From assembly GCF_021864505.1 (NCBI RefSeq), contig NZ_JAKJIB010000002.1, positions 1-58,128 on the forward strand: a stretch of DNA of 58,128 bases, in the 5' to 3' direction. This DNA comes from Falsiroseomonas oryziterrae. GTDB lineage: Bacteria; Pseudomonadota; Alphaproteobacteria; Acetobacterales; Acetobacteraceae. Made by a program: the position numbers and the translations under genes. Below, piece by piece: positions 25,361 through 35,908 of the stretch; the first letter of the stretch is position 1, and each line of letters opens with the position of its first letter. The notes under the pieces are model-generated. The model searched no databases, had not been told where the DNA came from, and saw only the letters and a list, made by a program, of their open reading frames with translations.

Positions 25361-27261
25361 GCGCCGATCTCGACACGCTCCCGAAGCTGCTCGCGCACAA
25401 CGCCGCGCATCACGGCGGCGAGGTGGCGCTCCGGGAGAAGCAGTTCGGCATCTGGCGCAGCCTGACCTGGGCGGAGTACCAAGAGCGAACCCGCGCCATC
25501 GCGCTCGGCCTCGCCCGCCTCGGCATTGGTGAGGGCGACGTCGTCGGGCTGATCGGCGACAACCGTCCCGAATGGGTGATGGGCGAGATCGCGGCGCATG
25601 CGGTGCGCGCGCGTTCCCTTGGCATCTACCGCGACGCCCTCGACGATGAGGTCGCCTATCTCCTGGCCTTCGCCGGCGCCAAGATCGTGCTGGCCGAGGA
25701 CGAGGAGCAGGTCGACAAGCTGCTCAACATCTCGGACCGCGTGCCGACGCTCGAGCACATCGTCTATGCCGATCCGCGCGGCATGCGGAAGTACAGCGAT
25801 CCGCGCCTGCTGCCGTTGGAAACCCTGATCAAGCAGGGGCTCGAGCACGGGCTCGCGCAGCCGCGCCTCTACGAGGAGATGGTGGCCGCGACGCAGGCGG
25901 AGGACATCGCGATCCTCTGCACCACCTCCGGCACCACGGCGCGCCCGAAGCTCGCGATGCTGACCTCGGGCGCGCTGGTCCGGCACTGCCGCGCCTATCT
26001 CAAGGCCGATCCGAAGGGGCCACAGGACGAATACGTCTCGGTCCTGCCGCTGCCCTGGATCATGGAGCAGATCTACGTCCTCGGCTGGGGCCTGATCTCC
26101 CGCATGAAGGTCAACTTCGTCGAGGAGCCCGAGACGATGATGGCCGATTTCCGCGAGATCGGCCCGACCTTCGTCCTCTTCGCCCCGCGTGTCTGGGAAG
26201 CGCTCGCGGCCGAGGTGCGCGCGAAGGTGATGGACGCCTCGCCCTTCAAGCGCCGCATGTACGACCTCGGCATGCGGATGGGCCTCGAGGCGGTGGACAA
26301 GGGGCAACGCTCGTCACCGGCCGACATGCTGCTGTTCCGCGCGCTCCGCGACCGGCTCGGCTTCTCGCGCCTGACCTCGGCGGCCACCGGCGGCGCGGCG
26401 CTCGGCCCCGACACCTTCCGATTCTTCCAGGCCATGGGCGTCCCGCTGCGGCAGCTCTACGGCCAGACGGAGCTGCTCGGCGCCTACACGCTGCACCGCG
26501 CGGGCGAGGTGGATTTCGACAGCGTCGGCGTGGAGTTCGACGAGACGATCGAGCTCCGCATCGATCAGCCCGACCCGAACGGCGTCGGCGAGATCGTGAC
26601 GCGCCATCCGAACATGTTCAGCGGCTATCTCGGCGTGAACGACAACCCGGACCTGCGCGAGGGCTGGCTGCACACGGGCGACGCGGGCTACCGCCGCCCG
26701 GATGGCCGGCTCGTCGTGATCGACCGGATCAAGGACATCGCCGAGACCACCGGCGGCGACCGCTTCAGCCCGCAATACATCGAGAACAAGCTGAAATTCA
26801 GCCCCTATGTGGCGGAGGCCGTCGTGCTCGGCGCAGGCAAGCCGCACCTCGCGGCGATGATCTGCATCCGCTTCCCGATCGTGAGCAAATGGGCGGAGCG
26901 CAACCGCATCGCCTTCACCACCTACTCCGACCTCTCCGCGAGGCCGCAAGTGCTCGACCTGCTGCGCGCCGAGGTCGCGAAGGTCAACGCGACGCTCCCG
27001 CCGGCCCAGCAGCTCCGTGAATTCGTCCTGCTCTACAAGGAGCTCGACGCCGACGACGAGGAGCTGACCCGCACCCGTAAGGTGCGCCGCGGCGTCATCG
27101 CCCAGAAATACGGCGACATCATCGAGGCGATCTACCGCGGCGACCCGGCCATCCCGGTGGACACGACCATCACCTTCCAGGACGGCACGAAGCAGCGCAT
27201 CCGCACCACGCTCACGGTGGCGCGGATGGATGCCGCGCGTCCCGCGCTGGCGGCCGAGTAG
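25357..27261 (+). CDS. AMP-forming acyl-CoA synthetase (long-chain/FAA1-like)
   Basis: 634 residues. The P-loop-like adenylation motif is TTSGTTARPK, followed by YGQTELLG and the hinge GWLHTGDAGYRRPDGRLVVIDRIKD; the C-terminal region carries the KxxLTRTRKVRR-type end. The size and motifs match the COG1022 long-chain acyl-CoA synthetases. It activates a carboxylic acid with ATP and CoA. Its place between livG and livH suggests that it acts on what the transporter brings in, perhaps an aromatic or branched acid rather than a fatty acid. Confidence 0.88.
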   Translation: MSADLDTLPKLLAHNAAHHGGEVALREKQFGIWRSLTWAEYQERTRAIALGLARLGIGEGDVVGLIGDNRPEWVMGEIAAHAVRARSLGIYRDALDDEVAYLLAFAGAKIVLAEDEEQVDKLLNISDRVPTLEHIVYADPRGMRKYSDPRLLPLETLIKQGLEHGLAQPRLYEEMVAATQAEDIAILCTTSGTTARPKLAMLTSGALVRHCRAYLKADPKGPQDEYVSVLPLPWIMEQIYVLGWGLISRMKVNFVEEPETMMADFREIGPTFVLFAPRVWEALAAEVRAKVMDASPFKRRMYDLGMRMGLEAVDKGQRSSPADMLLFRALRDRLGFSRLTSAATGGAALGPDTFRFFQAMGVPLRQLYGQTELLGAYTLHRAGEVDFDSVGVEFDETIELRIDQPDPNGVGEIVTRHPNMFSGYLGVNDNPDLREGWLHTGDAGYRRPDGRLVVIDRIKDIAETTGGDRFSPQYIENKLKFSPYVAEAVVLGAGKPHLAAMICIRFPIVSKWAERNRIAFTTYSDLSARPQVLDLLRAEVAKVNATLPPAQQLREFVLLYKELDADDEELTRTRKVRRGVIAQKYGDIIEAIYRGDPAIPVDTTITFQDGTKQRIRTTLTVARMDAARPALAAE

Positions 27262-27275
27262 GGAAGGGCGCGCGT

Positions 27276-28169
27276 ATGGACCTGAACCTGCTGGTGCAGC
27301 TCACGCTGAACGGGCTGATCGTCGGCACGCTCTACGGCGTCGTCGCGATGAGCTTCGTGCTGATCTACAAGGCATCCCAGGTGGTGAACTTCGCCCAGGG
27401 CGAGTTCCTGCTGGTCGGCGCCTGGGTCTGCTGGTGGTTCCTGGTGGATTGGCAGCTGCCCTTCTGGGCGGGCTTCCTGTTCACGCTGGTGTTCATGACG
27501 CTGTTCGGCCTCGTGCTGCAGGTCGTCGTGCTGCGGCCGCTGATCGGCGAGCCGGTGATCAGCGTGATCATGGCGACCATTGGCCTCGGCATCTTCTTCC
27601 AGGCGCTGATGAAGTGGATCTTCGGCGTCTTCGCCAAGCCCTTCCCGCCGATCTTTCCGGTGGAGCGCGTGCAGGTCCTGGGGCTGGAGGTACAGACGGT
27701 CTACCTGCTGTCGCTCGGCATCTCGCTGCTCATCATGCTGGCCTTTGCCTGGTTCTTCACCTCCTCGAAGCACGGGCTGGCGATGCGGGCGACCGCCTTC
27801 GACCAGCAGGTCGCGCAGTCGCTCGGCGTCTCCGTGCCCAAGGTCTTCGCGATGTCCTGGGCGATCTCGGCAGTGGTGTCCGCGGTCGCCGGCGTCGTGG
27901 TCGGCGTGGTGAACGGCGTCTCCTCGGCGCTCTCCTTCTACGGGATCAAGGTCTTCCCGGCGGTGATCCTGGGCGGGCTCGATTCCATCCTCGGCGCGGT
28001 GCTGGGCGGCATCATCATCGGGCTGCTGGAGAACTGGGCCCACTACGTCGACAGCCAGTGGCTGAACTGGGGCAACATGTTCCAGATCGCGCCCTTCTAC
28101 GCGCTGGTGCTGATCCTGATGCTGAAGCCCTACGGGCTGTTCGGCACGAAGAACATCGAGCGCGTCTGA
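27276..28169 (+). CDS. Branched-chain amino acid-type ABC permease (LivH family)
   Basis: 297 residues with about eight membrane helices. It carries LivH marks: LNGLIVGTLYGVVAMSF near the N terminus, VNFAQGEFLLVG, and the cytoplasmic loop GLAMRATAFDQQVAQSLG facing the ATPases. Together with LivM it forms the transport channel. The stop overlaps the livM start. Confidence 0.93.
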   Translation: MDLNLLVQLTLNGLIVGTLYGVVAMSFVLIYKASQVVNFAQGEFLLVGAWVCWWFLVDWQLPFWAGFLFTLVFMTLFGLVLQVVVLRPLIGEPVISVIMATIGLGIFFQALMKWIFGVFAKPFPPIFPVERVQVLGLEVQTVYLLSLGISLLIMLAFAWFFTSSKHGLAMRATAFDQQVAQSLGVSVPKVFAMSWAISAVVSAVAGVVVGVVNGVSSALSFYGIKVFPAVILGGLDSILGAVLGGIIIGLLENWAHYVDSQWLNWGNMFQIAPFYALVLILMLKPYGLFGTKNIERV

Positions 28170-29242
28170 TGGCCACCGTCTCCCTGCACCCGGCCGGCGA
28201 CTACCGCACCACCTACGCCGCCGACACGACGATCTTCCCGACGCGCAACAGCCGCATCGCGATGATCCTCGGCATCGCGCTGCTCTGCCTCTGCCCGCTG
28301 CTGCTCGGGCGGTGGGAGCTGTCGCTGATGATCAACATCGGCATCCTCGGCATCGCCGCCCTCGGCCTCAACATCCTGGTCGGCTTCACCGGCCAGATCT
28401 CGATCGGCCATGCGGCCTTCTTCGGGGTCGGCGCCTTCGCCTCCGCCTGGCTGCACGAGGCCTTCCACATCCCGGTCTGGGCCTGCATCCCGCTCGCCGG
28501 CGTCATCACCGCCTTCGTCGGTCTGGTCTTCGGTGCGCCGGCCGCGCGGCTGAAGGGCCTCTATCTCGCCATCGCGACGCTCGCGGCGCAGTTCATCCTG
28601 GAGGATTTCTTCGCCCGCGCCCGCTGGTTCACCGGCGGCGTCGCCGGCCGCATCACCGAGCCGCTGGTGCTCTTCGGCTACGCCTTCGATCGGGAGGAGA
28701 GCTACTTCTACGTCGTGCTGTTCTTCGTGGTGGTGATGTTCGTCGGCGCCGCGAACCTGATGCGCACCCGCGACGGGCGGGCGCTGGTCGCAGTGCGCGA
28801 CCACTACCTCTCGGCCGAGATCATGGGCATCAACCTGGCCTATTACCGCACGCTGAGCTTCGCGATCTCCTCGCTCTACGCCGGCATCGGCGGCGCGCTC
28901 TACGCGCACTACCTGATGTTCGTCAGCGTGGAGGCGTTCAACATCCTCTTCTCCATCCAGTTCCTCGGGATGGTGATCATCGGCGGGCTCGGCAGCGTGA
29001 TGGGCAGCCTGATGGGGGCGGCGTTCATGGTGCTGCTGCCGGAGGTCGTCCAAGGGCTGGCGGATGCGCTCTCGGGCGGCGCCATCGATCGCGCGCTCAA
29101 GCTCGGCACCTCGATCAACTACCTGCGCGAGATGGCGCTGGGCGCGGCCATCATCCTGTTCCTGATCTTCGAGCCGGACGGCCTCGCGCGGCGCTGGCGC
29201 CTGATCAAGGCGTATTGGAAGCTCTACCCGTACTCGCATTGA
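28169..29242 (+). CDS. Branched-chain amino acid-type ABC permease (LivM family)
   Basis: 357 residues from ATG 28169 (ATGA-type overlap with livH). It has about nine helices, with the LivM patterns LGLNILVGFTGQISIGHAAF and RDGRALVAVRDHYLSAEIMGI, the second being the ATPase-facing loop. About 35 polar residues precede the first helix. It pairs with LivH as the inner-membrane channel. Confidence 0.93.
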   Translation: MATVSLHPAGDYRTTYAADTTIFPTRNSRIAMILGIALLCLCPLLLGRWELSLMINIGILGIAALGLNILVGFTGQISIGHAAFFGVGAFASAWLHEAFHIPVWACIPLAGVITAFVGLVFGAPAARLKGLYLAIATLAAQFILEDFFARARWFTGGVAGRITEPLVLFGYAFDREESYFYVVLFFVVVMFVGAANLMRTRDGRALVAVRDHYLSAEIMGINLAYYRTLSFAISSLYAGIGGALYAHYLMFVSVEAFNILFSIQFLGMVIIGGLGSVMGSLMGAAFMVLLPEVVQGLADALSGGAIDRALKLGTSINYLREMALGAAIILFLIFEPDGLARRWRLIKAYWKLYPYSH

Positions 29243-29265
29243 ACAACAGGGGAGGACGACAAGAG

Positions 29266-30555
29266 ATGATCACACGCAAGACCCTGCTGGCCGCCGTGGG
29301 CGCGCTGGCCATCGCGCTGCCGGCCAGCGCGCAGCAGCGCATCCCGGTCGGCCATCTGATGGACAATTCGGGGCCCACCTCCGACGTCGGCGTGCCCTAT
29401 GGCGAGGGCGTGCGCGACGCGCTGAACTGGGTGAACCAGTCGCGCAACGGCATCGCCGGGCGCCAGCTCAACGTCTCGGGCTTCGACTACGGCTACCAGG
29501 CGCCGCGCGCCATCAGCCAGTACCAGGCCTGGTCGCGCGACCGCGTTGTCGCGATCCAGGGCTGGGGCACCGTGGACACCGAGGCGCTGATCCGCTTCGT
29601 CACCCGCGACCGTATCCCCTATATCTCCGGCTCCTACTCCGCCGCGCTGACCGATGCGGCCGGCAGGTCCGGCCGCCCGGGCGTCGAAGCGGCGCCCTTC
29701 AACTTCTTCTACGGCCCGTCCTACTCCGACGCGCTGCGCGCGATGCTGATCTGGGCGCAGCGCGACTGGCAGGCGCGCGGCCAGCAGGGCCGTCCGCGCT
29801 ACGTGCATATGGGCGCCAACCATCCCTATCCGAACTCGCCGAAGGAAGCCGGCGAGACGCTGGCGCGCGAGCTCGGCTTCGAGGTGCTGCCGGCCATCCA
29901 GTTCGCGCTGACGCCCGGCGACTACACCGCGCAATGCCTGACGCTGCGCCAGCAGGGCGCCAACTACGCCTATCTCGGCAACACCGCGGGGTCGAACATC
30001 TCGGTCCTGCGCGCCTGCCAGACGGCCGGCGTGCAGGTGCAGTTCCTCGGCAATGTCTGGGGCATGGACGAGAACGCGATGAAGGCCGCCGGCACCGCCG
30101 CGAACGGCGTCGTCTTCCCGGTCCGCACCGCCTCCGTCTGGGGCCAGGACGCGCCGGGCATGCAGAACGTCCGCGCCATCTCGCGCACCTCGGACAGCTC
30201 GGGCAACGCCTATCGCCCGGTGCACTACCTGGCCGGCATCTGCAGCGCGATGCTGATGGTGGAGGCGATGGAGCACGCGGCCGCGAATGGCGGCCAGGTC
30301 ACCGGCGAGCGGATCCGCGAGGGCTTCTACGCGCGTCAGAACTGGGTGCCGCGTGGCTTCGAAGGCGTCTGCAACCCCTCGACCTTCACCCCCGAGGATC
30401 ACCGCGGGACGCTGCGCGTGCAGCTGTACCGCTCCGTCGTCACCGGCAACACCGCGCAGGGCAGCGTCGATGAGCTGATGCGCGCCGGCACCATGCGCCT
30501 CGAGCCGGTCACCACGGTCGAGCTCGAGCGGCGTCGCGACTGGCTCGGCTGGTGA
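29266..30555 (+). CDS. ABC transporter periplasmic substrate-binding protein (Peripla_BP_6/LivK-like)
   Basis: 429 residues. GGGGAGGA lies 10 bases upstream of ATG 29266. The signal peptide MITRKTLLAAVGALAIA ends at the SA-Q site. The mature protein starts with IPVGHLMDNSGPTSDVGVPYGEGVRDAL, the two-lobed type I binding-protein pattern. It is longer than the amino-acid binders (about 345-370 residues), closer to relatives for aromatic acids, amides or urea. The start lies 23 bases after livM. Confidence 0.9.
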   Translation: MITRKTLLAAVGALAIALPASAQQRIPVGHLMDNSGPTSDVGVPYGEGVRDALNWVNQSRNGIAGRQLNVSGFDYGYQAPRAISQYQAWSRDRVVAIQGWGTVDTEALIRFVTRDRIPYISGSYSAALTDAAGRSGRPGVEAAPFNFFYGPSYSDALRAMLIWAQRDWQARGQQGRPRYVHMGANHPYPNSPKEAGETLARELGFEVLPAIQFALTPGDYTAQCLTLRQQGANYAYLGNTAGSNISVLRACQTAGVQVQFLGNVWGMDENAMKAAGTAANGVVFPVRTASVWGQDAPGMQNVRAISRTSDSSGNAYRPVHYLAGICSAMLMVEAMEHAAANGGQVTGERIREGFYARQNWVPRGFEGVCNPSTFTPEDHRGTLRVQLYRSVVTGNTAQGSVDELMRAGTMRLEPVTTVELERRRDWLGW

Positions 30556-31391
30556 GCGAGGCGCCGACCCTCGACCGCAAGGCTCCTCCGCCCCCGGCGG
30601 AGGAGCCGCTGCTCGAGGTCAACAACATCGAGGTCGTCTACAACGACGTCATCCTCGTGCTGCGCGGCCTCTCGCTCGCAGTTCCCAAGGGGAAGATCGT
30701 CGCCCTGCTCGGCGCCAACGGCGCGGGCAAGTCCACCACCCTCAAGGCCATCTCCGGTCTCCTCAAGACCGAGGAGGGCGAGGTCACCCGCGGCGACATC
30801 CGCTTCGCGGGAGAGCGCATCAACGGCGTCGAGGCGCATCAGATCGTCCGCAAGGGCATCTTCCAGGTGATGGAAGGCCGGCGGATCGTCGCCGACATGA
30901 CCTGCCTGGAGAACCTGCGCCTCGGCGCCTTCACGCGCAGCGACGGCGACGTGAAGCGCGACATCGAGATGGTCTACGCCTATTTCCCGCGTCTCAAGGA
31001 ACGCACCGGCCTCGCCGGCTATCTCTCGGGCGGGGAGCAGCAGATGCTCGCCATCGGCCGGGCGCTGATGGCGCGTCCGAAGCTGATCCTGATGGACGAG
31101 CCCTCCATGGGCCTCTCGCCGCTGCTGGTGAAGGAGGTCTTCGGCATCATCCGCCGCCTGAACGAGGAGCTCGGCATCACCATCCTGCTGGTCGAGCAGA
31201 ATGCGCGCATGGCGCTCTCCGTCGCCTCCTTCGGCTACGTCATGGAACAGGGCAAGGTCGTGCTGGACGGCACGGCGGAAGCTCTGGCGAACAACGAGGA
31301 CGTGAAGGAATTCTACCTCGGCGGCCATGGCGCCGAGCGGAAGTCCTTCCGCAACCTGAAGTCGTTCAAGCGACGGAAGCGCTGGCTGTGA
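30552..31391 (+). CDS. Branched-chain amino acid-type ABC transporter ATP-binding protein (LivF family)
   Basis: 279 residues from a GTG overlapping the binding-protein stop. Walker A is GANGAGKST, the signature is LSGGEQQML, and Walker B is LILMDEP followed by SMGLSPLL, which is typical of LivF. The 22-residue N-terminal extension (Pro-rich) and a basic C-terminal tail are unusual but minor. It completes the five-part transporter and overlaps the next CoA-ligase gene by four bases. Confidence 0.93.
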   Translation: MSEAPTLDRKAPPPPAEEPLLEVNNIEVVYNDVILVLRGLSLAVPKGKIVALLGANGAGKSTTLKAISGLLKTEEGEVTRGDIRFAGERINGVEAHQIVRKGIFQVMEGRRIVADMTCLENLRLGAFTRSDGDVKRDIEMVYAYFPRLKERTGLAGYLSGGEQQMLAIGRALMARPKLILMDEPSMGLSPLLVKEVFGIIRRLNEELGITILLVEQNARMALSVASFGYVMEQGKVVLDGTAEALANNEDVKEFYLGGHGAERKSFRNLKSFKRRKRWL

Positions 31392-32614
31392 CCGACTTCC
31401 ACGACGGGCTTGAGACCCGCAGCGCCTCGGCCCGCGCTGCCGCGCTCTCCGTCCAGCTACCGGCCGCGGTCGCGCGGGCGCAGCTCTCGCCCGCCTATCA
31501 CGACTTGCTGCACGACGTGCACCCTGAGGGCGTGGTGGATCTCGAGGTGCTGTCCCACCTCCCGGTCACGCGCAAATCCGAGCTGATCCGCCTGCAGGCG
31601 GAGACCCCGCCGCTTGGCGGCTTCAACGTGACGCCGCTGCGCGACCTGTCCCGCATTTTCGCCTCGCCCGGCCCGATTTACGAGGCCCAGGCGGATGGTG
31701 CCGACCCGTGGCGCTTCGCCCGCGCGCTGCATGCCACGGGGCTGCGCCGGGGCATGCTTCTGCACAACTGCTTCGCCTACCACTTCACGCCGGCGGGGAT
31801 GATGCTGGAGAGCGGGGCGCGCGCCCTCGGCTGTCCCGTCTTCCCGGCGGGCCCCGGCAACACCGAGGCGCAGGCCCGGGCCGCCGCGCATCTGCGCCCC
31901 GTCTGCTACGCCGGCACGCCCGATTACCTGAAGGCGATCCTGGAGGCGGGCGACGCGCTCGGGCTCGACCTGTCCAGCTTCCGGATCGGCCACGTCACCG
32001 GCGGGGCCTACCTGCCCGCGCTGCGTAGCTTCTACGCCGAACGCGGCCTGACCGTGCTGCAGAGCTACGGCACCGCCGATCTCGGCCTGATCGCCTATGA
32101 ATCCGAGGCCCGCGAGGGGCTGATCGTCGACGAGGGCGTGCTGGTCGAGATCGTCCGCCCCGGCACCGGCGATCCCGTGCCGGAAGGCGAGGCGGGCGAG
32201 GTGCTCGTGACCACGCTCGACAGCCCCGACCCGCTGATCCGCTTCGCCACCGGCGACCTCTCCGCGATCCTGCCCGGGCCCTCGCCCTGCGGCCGCACCA
32301 ATATGCGGATCAAGGGCTGGATGGGCCGCGCCGACCAGGCGACCAAGGTGCGCGGCCTCTTCGTGCGTCCCGAGCAGGTCGCCGAGGTGCTGCGCGCCCA
32401 TCCCGGCCTCGGCCGCGCGCGGCTCGTGGTCGGCAGCGCCGAGGGCCGCGACACCATGGCGCTGCATGTCGAGACGCCGGTGCGCGACGCGGCCCTGGTC
32501 GAAAGCCTGGCCGCGTCGCTGCAGGGCATCACGCGCCTGCGTGGTGAGGTGCGGCTGGAGGAGCCGGGCGCTCTGCCGAACGACGGCAAGGTCATCGAGG
32601 ACAGGCGGGGGTGA
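31388..32614 (+). CDS. Phenylacetate-CoA ligase-like adenylating enzyme (PaaK family)
   Basis: 408 residues, the length of PaaK-type ligases, from a GTG overlapping livF. The pattern SPAYHDLLHDVHPEG then LPVTRKSEL near the N terminus, TGGAYLPALRSFY, and the C-terminal RFATGDLSAI and GRADQATKVRGLFVRPEQV are PaaK-like. The phosphate-binding Ser/Gly-rich loop normally seen near residue 95 is weak (FASPGPIYEAQADG), so activity is probable but not certain. PaaK enzymes activate aryl-acetic or related acids as CoA thioesters. The position after an uptake system supports an acid-catabolism role. Confidence 0.82.
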   Translation: MTDFHDGLETRSASARAAALSVQLPAAVARAQLSPAYHDLLHDVHPEGVVDLEVLSHLPVTRKSELIRLQAETPPLGGFNVTPLRDLSRIFASPGPIYEAQADGADPWRFARALHATGLRRGMLLHNCFAYHFTPAGMMLESGARALGCPVFPAGPGNTEAQARAAAHLRPVCYAGTPDYLKAILEAGDALGLDLSSFRIGHVTGGAYLPALRSFYAERGLTVLQSYGTADLGLIAYESEAREGLIVDEGVLVEIVRPGTGDPVPEGEAGEVLVTTLDSPDPLIRFATGDLSAILPGPSPCGRTNMRIKGWMGRADQATKVRGLFVRPEQVAEVLRAHPGLGRARLVVGSAEGRDTMALHVETPVRDAALVESLAASLQGITRLRGEVRLEEPGALPNDGKVIEDRRG

Positions 32615-34233
32615 GCACGGCGCTGCTCCCGCCTGGGGACAGCTACGACGAGGTCCGCGCGCGCTTCCGCTGGGACATCCCCGCGCGCTGCAACATCGCG
32701 CAGGAGGCCTGCGAGCGCTGGGTGGGCTCGGGCCGGACCGCGCTGATGCATCTCCGCGAGGACGGCGTCGAGCGGATCTCCTTCGACGAGTTGCACCGGC
32801 GGACGTGCCGGCTCGCCAATCTGCTCGAGGCGCAGGGCATCGCGCGCGGCGACCGCATCGGCGTGCTGCTGCCGCAATCGCCCGAGGCTGCGGTCGCCCA
32901 TCTCGCCGCCTACCGCATCGGCGCGATCGCCGTGCCGCTGTTTCTCCTGTTCGGCGAGGACGCGCTGGAGTACCGGCTGGCGGATTGTGGCGCCGCTGCG
33001 CTGCTCACCGACGCGGCGGGCCTCGAGAAGATCGCCGCCATCCGCGACCAGCTGCCGGCGCTGCGTTGCGTGCTGGCCGTCGGTGGCGGCGGCGGCGCGC
33101 TCGACCTCGGCGCCGGGATGGCGCGCGCGAAGGACAGCCACGCCTGCGCCGCGACCGGCCCGGACGATCCGGCGCTGATCATCTACACCTCCGGCACCAC
33201 GGGCAGCCCGAAGGGCGCGCTGCACGGCCACCGCGTGCTGCGCGGCCACCTTCCGGGCGTCGAGCTGCCGCAGGAGCGCTTCCCGCAGCCGGGCGACCTG
33301 TTCTGGACGCCCGCCGACTGGGCCTGGATCGGCGGCCTGCTCGACGTGCTGCTGCCGTCGTTGTTCCACGGCGTCCCCGTGCTTGCGCATCGCATGGCGA
33401 AATTCGACCCGGAATTCGCCTTTCGCCTGATGGCCGACCACGGCGTGCGCAACGCCTTCCTGCCGCCGACCGCGCTCAAGATGCTGCGCGCCGTGCCCGA
33501 TCCCGCGCGCTTCGGCCACCGCCTGCGCAGCCTCGGCTCGGGCGGCGAGACGCTCGGCGCCGAGGTGCTGGACTGGGGCCGCTCTGCCTTCGGCCTGACG
33601 ATCAACGAGTTCTACGGCCAGACCGAGTGCAACCTGGTGGTCTCCAACAGCGCCGCCCTCTTCCCGGTGAAGCCCGGCAGCATGGGCCGCGCCGTGCCGG
33701 GCCACGAGGTCGCGATCCTCGGCGCCGACGGCGCCCCCGTGCCGCCCGGCACGGAAGGCGCGATCGCGATCCGTGCGCCGGACCCCGTCATGTTCCTCGG
33801 CTACTGGAACAAGCCGGAGGCCACGCGCGAGAAGTTCCGGGGCGACTGGCTGCTCACCGGGGACCGCGGCCTCACGGACGAGGAGGGCTACCTGAACTTC
33901 CTCGGCCGTGACGACGACGTGATCACCTCGGCCGGCTACCGCATCGGGCCCGGCGAGGTGGAGGACTGCCTGCTCCGCCATCCAGCTGTCGCGATGGCCG
34001 CGGTGATTGGCCTGCCCGACCCGCTGCGGACGGAGCGCGTGACGGCCGTGATCGTCCCGAAGCCGGGAGTCACGCCGGACGCCACTCTCGCGGCCGGGAT
34101 CCAGGACTTCGTCCGCACGCGCCTTGCCGCCCACGCCTACCCGCGACAGGTTGAGTTCGCCGACAGCCTGCCGCTGACCGCGACGGGCAAGATCATGCGA
34201 GGCGTGCTTCGACGCCAACTCGCCCGGGAGTAG
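32611..34233 (+). CDS. AMP-forming acyl-CoA synthetase (acetyl/medium-chain type)
   Basis: 540 residues from a GTG overlapping the previous gene. Motifs: [11 protein letters not shown] for [13 protein letters not shown], the hinge [10 protein letters not shown] followed by [18 protein letters not shown], and the acyl-adenylate lysine in [11 protein letters not shown] near the C terminus. This is the ACSM/acetyl-CoA-synthetase-like branch used for short, medium or aromatic acids. It is the third CoA ligase in the cluster, five bases before an acyl-CoA dehydrogenase gene. Confidence 0.9.
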   Translation: MSTALLPPGDSYDEVRARFRWDIPARCNIAQEACERWVGSGRTALMHLREDGVERISFDELHRRTCRLANLLEAQGIARGDRIGVLLPQSPEAAVAHLAAYRIGAIAVPLFLLFGEDALEYRLADCGAAALLTDAAGLEKIAAIRDQLPALRCVLAVGGGGGALDLGAGMARAKDSHACAATGPDDPALIIYTSGTTGSPKGALHGHRVLRGHLPGVELPQERFPQPGDLFWTPADWAWIGGLLDVLLPSLFHGVPVLAHRMAKFDPEFAFRLMADHGVRNAFLPPTALKMLRAVPDPARFGHRLRSLGSGGETLGAEVLDWGRSAFGLTINEFYGQTECNLVVSNSAALFPVKPGSMGRAVPGHEVAILGADGAPVPPGTEGAIAIRAPDPVMFLGYWNKPEATREKFRGDWLLTGDRGLTDEEGYLNFLGRDDDVITSAGYRIGPGEVEDCLLRHPAVAMAAVIGLPDPLRTERVTAVIVPKPGVTPDATLAAGIQDFVRTRLAAHAYPRQVEFADSLPLTATGKIMRGVLRRQLARE

Positions 34234-34238
34234 AGCCG

Positions 34239-35411
34239 ATGGCCGCGAACCAGATGCCCATGCTCGACCACGAGCTCGGCGACGAGATCGACGCTTTGCG
34301 CGACAGCGTCCGCGCCTTCGCCGATGAGCGTATCGCGCCCATCGCCGCCGAGATCGACCGCACCGACGAGTTCCCGCGCCACCTCTGGCCGGAGATGGGC
34401 GCGCTTGGCCTGCATGGCATCACCGTGCCGGAGGAGTATGGCGGCTCCGACATGGGCTACCTCGCCCACACCGTCGCCATGGAGGAGGTGAGCCGGGCGA
34501 GCGCCTCCGTGGGCCTGAGCTATGGCGCGCATTCCAACCTCTGCGTGAACCAGATCCGCATCAACGGCACCGAGGAGCAGAAGCGCCGCTACCTGCCGAA
34601 GCTCGTCTCCGGCGAGCATCTCGGGGCGCTGGCAATGAGCGAGCCGGGCGCCGGATCCGACGTGGTCTCGATGAAGCTCCGCGCCGAGAAGCGCGGCGAC
34701 CGCTACGTGCTGAACGGCACCAAGCTCTGGATCACCAACGCCCACTACGCCGAGACGATGGTGGTCTATGCGAAGACCGAGCCGGATGCGGGCCCGAAGG
34801 GCATCACCGCCTTCATCGTGGAGCGCGGCTTCAAGGGTTTCCGCCCCGCCCAGAAGCTCGACAAGCTCGGCATGCGCGGCAGCCCGACCAGCGAGCTGGT
34901 CTTCGAGGATTGCGAGGTGCCGGAGGAGAACGTGCTCGGCCAGGTGAATGGCGGCGTGCGCGTGCTGATGTCGGGCCTCGACTACGAACGCGCGGTGCTG
35001 GCCGCGGGCCCCATCGGCATCCTGCAGGCCTGCCTCGACCTCGTCGTGCCCTACATCCACGACAGGAAGCAGTTCGGGCAGTCGATCGGCGAGTTCCAGT
35101 TCATCCAGGGCAAGGTCGCCGACATGTACACGGCGCTGAACGCGACGCGGGCCTATGTCTATGCCGTCGCGCGGGCCTGCGACCGCGGCAAGGCGAGCCG
35201 CAAGGACGCCGCCGGCGCGATCCTCTTCGCAGCCGAGGCTGCGACGAAGGCGGCGCTCGACGCCATCCAGATCCTCGGCGGCAATGGCTACATCAACGAC
35301 TATCCCGCCGGCCGCCTGCTGCGCGACGCCAAGCTCTACGAGATCGGGGCCGGGACCAGCGAGATCCGGCGCCTGCTGATCGGACGCGAGATCTTCCGGG
35401 AGACGGCCTGA
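34239..35411 (+). CDS. Isovaleryl-CoA dehydrogenase-type acyl-CoA dehydrogenase
   Basis: 390 residues. The family signatures [11 protein letters not shown] (131-141) and the C-terminal [13 protein letters not shown] are present. Glu250 in [10 protein letters not shown] sits where isovaleryl-CoA dehydrogenase places its catalytic base, unlike most acyl-CoA dehydrogenases whose base is near residue 370. The FAD enzyme makes 3-methylcrotonyl-CoA from isovaleryl-CoA, or acts on a similar short branched substrate, passing electrons to ETF. None of the usual downstream liu genes (carboxylase, hydratase, lyase) is nearby, so leucine catabolism is not assured. Confidence 0.9.
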   Translation: MAANQMPMLDHELGDEIDALRDSVRAFADERIAPIAAEIDRTDEFPRHLWPEMGALGLHGITVPEEYGGSDMGYLAHTVAMEEVSRASASVGLSYGAHSNLCVNQIRINGTEEQKRRYLPKLVSGEHLGALAMSEPGAGSDVVSMKLRAEKRGDRYVLNGTKLWITNAHYAETMVVYAKTEPDAGPKGITAFIVERGFKGFRPAQKLDKLGMRGSPTSELVFEDCEVPEENVLGQVNGGVRVLMSGLDYERAVLAAGPIGILQACLDLVVPYIHDRKQFGQSIGEFQFIQGKVADMYTALNATRAYVYAVARACDRGKASRKDAAGAILFAAEAATKAALDAIQILGGNGYINDYPAGRLLRDAKLYEIGAGTSEIRRLLIGREIFRETA

Positions 35412-35491
35412 CCCGCGCGGACGGAGGTTGCCCCGCCCCGCGGCGGTCGCCATCTTCCCCCCAACGACACGCCGATCCGGGAGATCTGAAC

Positions 35492-35908
35492 ATGGCCGGA
35501 GTGCCCGACGTCTCGCCCCGCGCGGCCTGGCAGGAGCTGGCGCGCGAGGAGAACGCGATGCTGGTGGATTGCCGCACCGACGCCGAATGGAACTTCGTCG
35601 GCGTCCCCGATCTCGCCGAACTCGGCAAGCAGGCGGTGCTGATCCCCTGGCAGCTCTATCCCAGCATGCAGGTCAATGGCGCCTTCGCCGAGCATCTGCG
35701 GCGCGCCGGCGCCACGCCGGAGACGAAGCTCTATTTCATCTGCCGCTCCGGCGCGCGCTCGCTCGCGGCGGGCCAGGCGGCGCAGCAGGCCGGCTTCCCG
35801 CATGCCTTCAACGTCGCCGACGGCTTCGAGGGGCCGGTGGATGCCGAAGGGCACCGCGGGACCGTCGCCGGCTGGAAGGCCGACGGCTTGCCCTGGCGGC
35901 AGCGGTGA
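35492..35908 (+). CDS. Rhodanese-like domain protein
   Basis: 138 residues from ATG 35492. One rhodanese domain: LVDCRTDAEWNFVGVPD near the N terminus and the active-site loop CRSGARS with Cys84. The loop length of six after Cys fits sulfurtransferases rather than Cdc25-type phosphatases. Single-domain proteins of this kind transfer sulfane sulfur in the cytoplasm; the real donor and acceptor are unknown. It overlaps the next gene by four bases (GTGA). Confidence 0.87.
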   Translation: MAGVPDVSPRAAWQELAREENAMLVDCRTDAEWNFVGVPDLAELGKQAVLIPWQLYPSMQVNGAFAEHLRRAGATPETKLYFICRSGARSLAAGQAAQQAGFPHAFNVADGFEGPVDAEGHRGTVAGWKADGLPWRQR